DNA of 7,945 nucleotides from NCBI GenBank assembly GCA_964465735.1, contig CAYXKT010000129.1, forward strand, positions 1 to 7,945, written 5' to 3'. Both the position numbers and the translations under genes were made by a program. Position 1 is the stretch's first letter; each line of letters begins with the position of its first letter. The DNA comes from Erginobacter sp964465735. GTDB taxonomy: Bacteria > Auribacterota > Erginobacteria > Erginobacterales > Erginobacteraceae. Under the pieces are notes generated by a model that was not told the DNA's origin, did not search any database, and saw only the letters and a list, made by a program, of their open reading frames with translations. Positions 6,541 through 7,945 of this stretch are shown here, one piece after another.

Positions 6541-6588
6541 ACCGAACAACAAACCGAACAACGAACCAGACGGCAAACCAGGCGGTGA
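6541..6588. repeat. Four-copy degenerate 12-mer tandem repeat after the lpxD stop
   Basis: Four 12-mers follow without gaps: ACCGAACAACAA, ACCGAACAACGA, ACCAGACGGCAA and ACCAGGCGGTGA. The last ends exactly at the base before the lpxD stop codon. On the minus strand the units read T-Y-R-Y-Y-G-Y-Y-Y-GGT and contain the same TTCGGT core as the period-7 repeat at 264-312. The array is in the 3' untranslated region of lpxD. The remaining spacer, 6319-6540, shows no gene, terminator or clear promoter that I can support, apart from the ribosome site of the downstream gene. Confidence 0.65.
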
Positions 6589-7602
6589 TCAGGCTTCCGA
6601 GTCGGTGTCTTCCCCGGAGAGCAGCTTTTTCGCGATTCTCGACTCCCAGGCGTGGAGCTTCTTGGCTTCCCTCAGCGGGCGGGCCGGGGAACCGAGAAGG
6701 ATCTGGTTGGGACCGACCTTTTTCTTCGCGGCCAGACCGGACTGCCCGGCGATCATCACCCGGTCGCCGATCTCGACGTGATCGGCGATCCCGACCTGCC
6801 CGGCCAGGATCACGTTCCGACCGACCTTGACCGAACCGCTGATCCCGACCTGGGCGCAGAGAACGGTATCCTCACCGATCTGGTCGTTGTGGGCGATCTG
6901 AACCAGGTTGTCAACCTTCACCCCCCGCTTGATCAGCGTGTCGCCGAAGGTACCGCGATCGATGGTAGTATTGCAGCCGATCTCAACGTCGTCCTCGATC
7001 ACCACCCGGCCGACCTGGGGGATCTTCACGTTCCTCCCCTCCCCGTCGGCGACATAGCCGAAGCCGTCGCCGCCGATCACCGCCCCGGAGTGGATGATAC
7101 AGCGATCACCGATGATATTATTGTCGTTGACCACCGCCTGAGGAAAGAGGCGAGTACCGGCCCCGATCCGAGAGTTAAGACCGACAAAGGCCCCGGCCCC
7201 GATTATCGACCGATCTCCAATTACCACGCCGGCTTCAATCACCGCCCGCGGCTGGATACTGACCCCCTCTCCGATCCGGGCCGAGGGACTGACGGTAGCG
7301 TCGGGGGAGATCCCCGGTTCATAGCTCCGGGGCGAGAAGAATATTCCGGCCAGAAGCGCGAAGGCCAGCCGGGGGTTCTTCACCCGGATCAGAGGCTTGA
7401 CCGAGGATTCGACGTCCGGGGGCGCGATGATCGCCGCCGCCCTGGTCGCTTCGGCATCTCGGAGAAACCTCCGTTTTTCGATCCAGACCAGACTCTCCTC
7501 TCCGGCCTGTTCCAGACCAGAGATCGACCGGACGGTGATCGAAGAATCACCGATTACTTCTCCGCCAATCTTTTCCGCGACTTCTTTCAGCGTCATCTTC
7601 AT
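6589..7602 (-). CDS. lpxD: UDP-3-O-acylglucosamine N-acyltransferase
   Basis: LpxD transfers a 3-hydroxyacyl chain from acyl carrier protein to the 2-amino group of UDP-3-O-acylglucosamine, the third step of lipid A synthesis, on the cytoplasmic side. The 337-residue length is normal. Residues 1-95 form the N-terminal uridine-binding domain (SISGLEQAGEESLVWI near 26-41 and the F-A-LL---FF block near 81-90). Residues about 97-285 are a left-handed beta helix of hexapeptide repeats, with GGDGFGY near 177-183, the NTTIDRG block near 211-217 and catalytic His238 in VQIAHNDQIGED. The C-terminal helix includes LGSPARPLREAKKLHA. The ATG at 7602 has AGGAG six bases upstream; Met3 is a less likely start. 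The gene is not beside fabZ, lpxA or lpxB, its usual partners, at least within this window. Confidence 0.97.
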   Translation of the reverse strand: MKMTLKEVAEKIGGEVIGDSSITVRSISGLEQAGEESLVWIEKRRFLRDAEATRAAAIIAPPDVESSVKPLIRVKNPRLAFALLAGIFFSPRSYEPGISPDATVSPSARIGEGVSIQPRAVIEAGVVIGDRSIIGAGAFVGLNSRIGAGTRLFPQAVVNDNNIIGDRCIIHSGAVIGGDGFGYVADGEGRNVKIPQVGRVVIEDDVEIGCNTTIDRGTFGDTLIKRGVKVDNLVQIAHNDQIGEDTVLCAQVGISGSVKVGRNVILAGQVGIADHVEIGDRVMIAGQSGLAAKKKVGPNQILLGSPARPLREAKKLHAWESRIAKKLLSGEDTDSEA

Positions 7603-7623
7603 AATAGACTCCTGTAATTATTA

Positions 7624-7655
7624 TTGAAACCGACTCCAGGTTATTATAGTATAAA
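7624..7655 (+). promoter_or_regulatory. Probable promoter of the tRNA gene
   Basis: TTGAAA at 7624-7629 is a plausible -35 box and TATAGT at 7645-7650 a plausible -10 box, with a short 15-base spacer. An overlapping TATAAA at 7650-7655 would give a long 20-base spacer. Transcription would begin close to 7657, leaving a leader of under 20 bases before the tRNA. The AT-rich block stands out against GC-rich surroundings. Confidence 0.45.
7643..7653 (-). promoter_or_regulatory. Probable -10 region of the lpxD promoter
   Basis: On the minus strand TATACT (7653-7648) runs into a consensus TATAAT (7648-7643). A start near 7636 would give an lpxD leader of about 34 bases carrying the AGGAG site. I find no convincing -35 box at the usual distance. 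The box overlaps the tRNA -10 region, so the two promoters would be divergent and could compete. Confidence 0.45.
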
Positions 7656-7673
7656 GCTTGTTGATTTTCTCCT

Positions 7674-7747
7674 GGCGGAGTAGCTCAGCCGGTTAGAGCA
7701 GCGGAATCATAATCCGCGTGTCGGGGGTTCGAGTCCCTCCTCCGGCA
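7674..7747 (+). tRNA. tRNA with anticodon CAT (Met elongator or Ile2)
   Basis: A complete cloverleaf can be drawn: acceptor GGCGGAG/CTCCGGC, D arm GCTC/GAGC, anticodon stem GCGGA/TCCGC with loop ATCATAA (anticodon CAT at 7708-7710), variable loop GTGTC, T stem GGGGG/CCCTC with loop TTCGAGT, and discriminator A. The 3' CCA is not encoded. The first acceptor pair is G-C, so it is not an initiator tRNA of the usual C1-A72 type. The second acceptor position is a G-G mismatch, where the 3' strand would predict GCCGGAG. Elongator Met is the more likely identity; a lysidine-modified Ile2 tRNA cannot be excluded from sequence alone. Confidence 0.95.
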
Positions 7748-7943
7748 TCGAGAAGTCCCTGGAAATCGGTCCCTTTCGGCTAACGGTTGGCGCAGCCGTT
7801 CGGAGGCCGCCCACGTCGCGCCCACGGGAACGGGCGGCCGCCGCGCGATCTGGCTCCGTCCCCGAACCGCCTTGGCGTGGGACGAGGATCGCGGTCGTGC
7901 GCTTCTCAAGGTCGAGCGCGCGCGCCTGCCAGTCGGTGAGCGG
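7707..7943 (-). pseudogene. Possible truncated phage terminase large subunit fragment
   Basis: The minus-strand frame entering from the right edge reads PLTDWQARALDLEKR, then TTAILVPRQGG (7943-7866). LT-x-WQ followed by a hydrophobic strand and PRQGG-K-S is the N-terminal adenine-motif and Walker A region of terminase large subunits. Here the lysine and serine after GG are replaced by SGTEPD, after which nothing looks like the family. The frame ends at a TGA at 7707-7709 inside the antisense of the tRNA anticodon. The stretch from 7748 on is more GC-rich than the rest. I infer a phage gene broken by deletion or recombination next to a tRNA; a frameshift, an assembly join or chance resemblance remain possible. 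No start codon is in the window. Confidence 0.33.
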
Positions 7944-7945
7944 GT

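Noticed and set aside
6652..7617. 321-residue plus-strand frame rich in Asp, Gly and Pro
   Set aside because: Antisense of lpxD. The apparent repeats are reflections of its hexapeptide repeats.
7685..7909. 74-residue minus-strand frame ending in DSNPRHADYDSAALTG
   Set aside because: This ending is the well-known spurious translation of a tRNA antisense strand, not a protein.

Overview
The window looks like chromosomal DNA of an uncultured diderm (Gram-negative) bacterium. It carries a lipid A gene (lpxD) together with a full-length bacterial SMC condensin, and the coding DNA is GC-rich with many CGG and CCGG-type codons. I cannot name the phylum. The long, hairpin- and microrepeat-rich spacers resemble those of candidate-phylum genomes, but that is only an impression.

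Layout, left to right. Positions 1-54 hold the 5' part of an FMN riboswitch on the minus strand; its riboflavin gene lies beyond the left edge. Positions 55-735 contain no credible gene but are full of structure: an extended hairpin, a period-7 microrepeat, a 16-nt perfect palindrome, two related hairpins whose stems differ by compensated changes, and another 8-bp hairpin. Positions 736-4290 (minus) are smc, with a leader hairpin directly upstream. Positions 4360-4870 are a second gene-free stretch. It holds a 9-nt tandem repeat, a hairpin and, on the minus strand, what I read as the decayed 3' end (domains V and VI) of a group II intron, preceded by a chain of further hairpins. Positions 4989-5801 (plus) encode a nitrilase-superfamily amidase of the deaminated-glutathione-amidase type. 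It converges with 5815-6318 (minus), a small unrecognised protein made of two 59-residue tandem repeats. A 270-bp spacer with a four-copy 12-mer repeat separates that gene from lpxD (6589-7602, minus). An AT-rich divergent promoter region lies between lpxD and a tRNA with anticodon CAT (7674-7747, plus). The last 200 bases are more GC-rich and include, on the minus strand, a fragment that reads like the N-terminal ATPase region of a phage terminase large subunit. It loses the expected Walker A lysine and runs into the tRNA.

The genes do not form one pathway. They are single housekeeping functions (chromosome organisation, metabolite repair, outer-membrane lipid A, translation) separated by spacers that have accumulated mobile-element debris. 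I found no convincing new multi-gene system. The most original items are the tandem-repeat protein, the covarying hairpin pair, the intron relic and the possible phage scar next to the tRNA.
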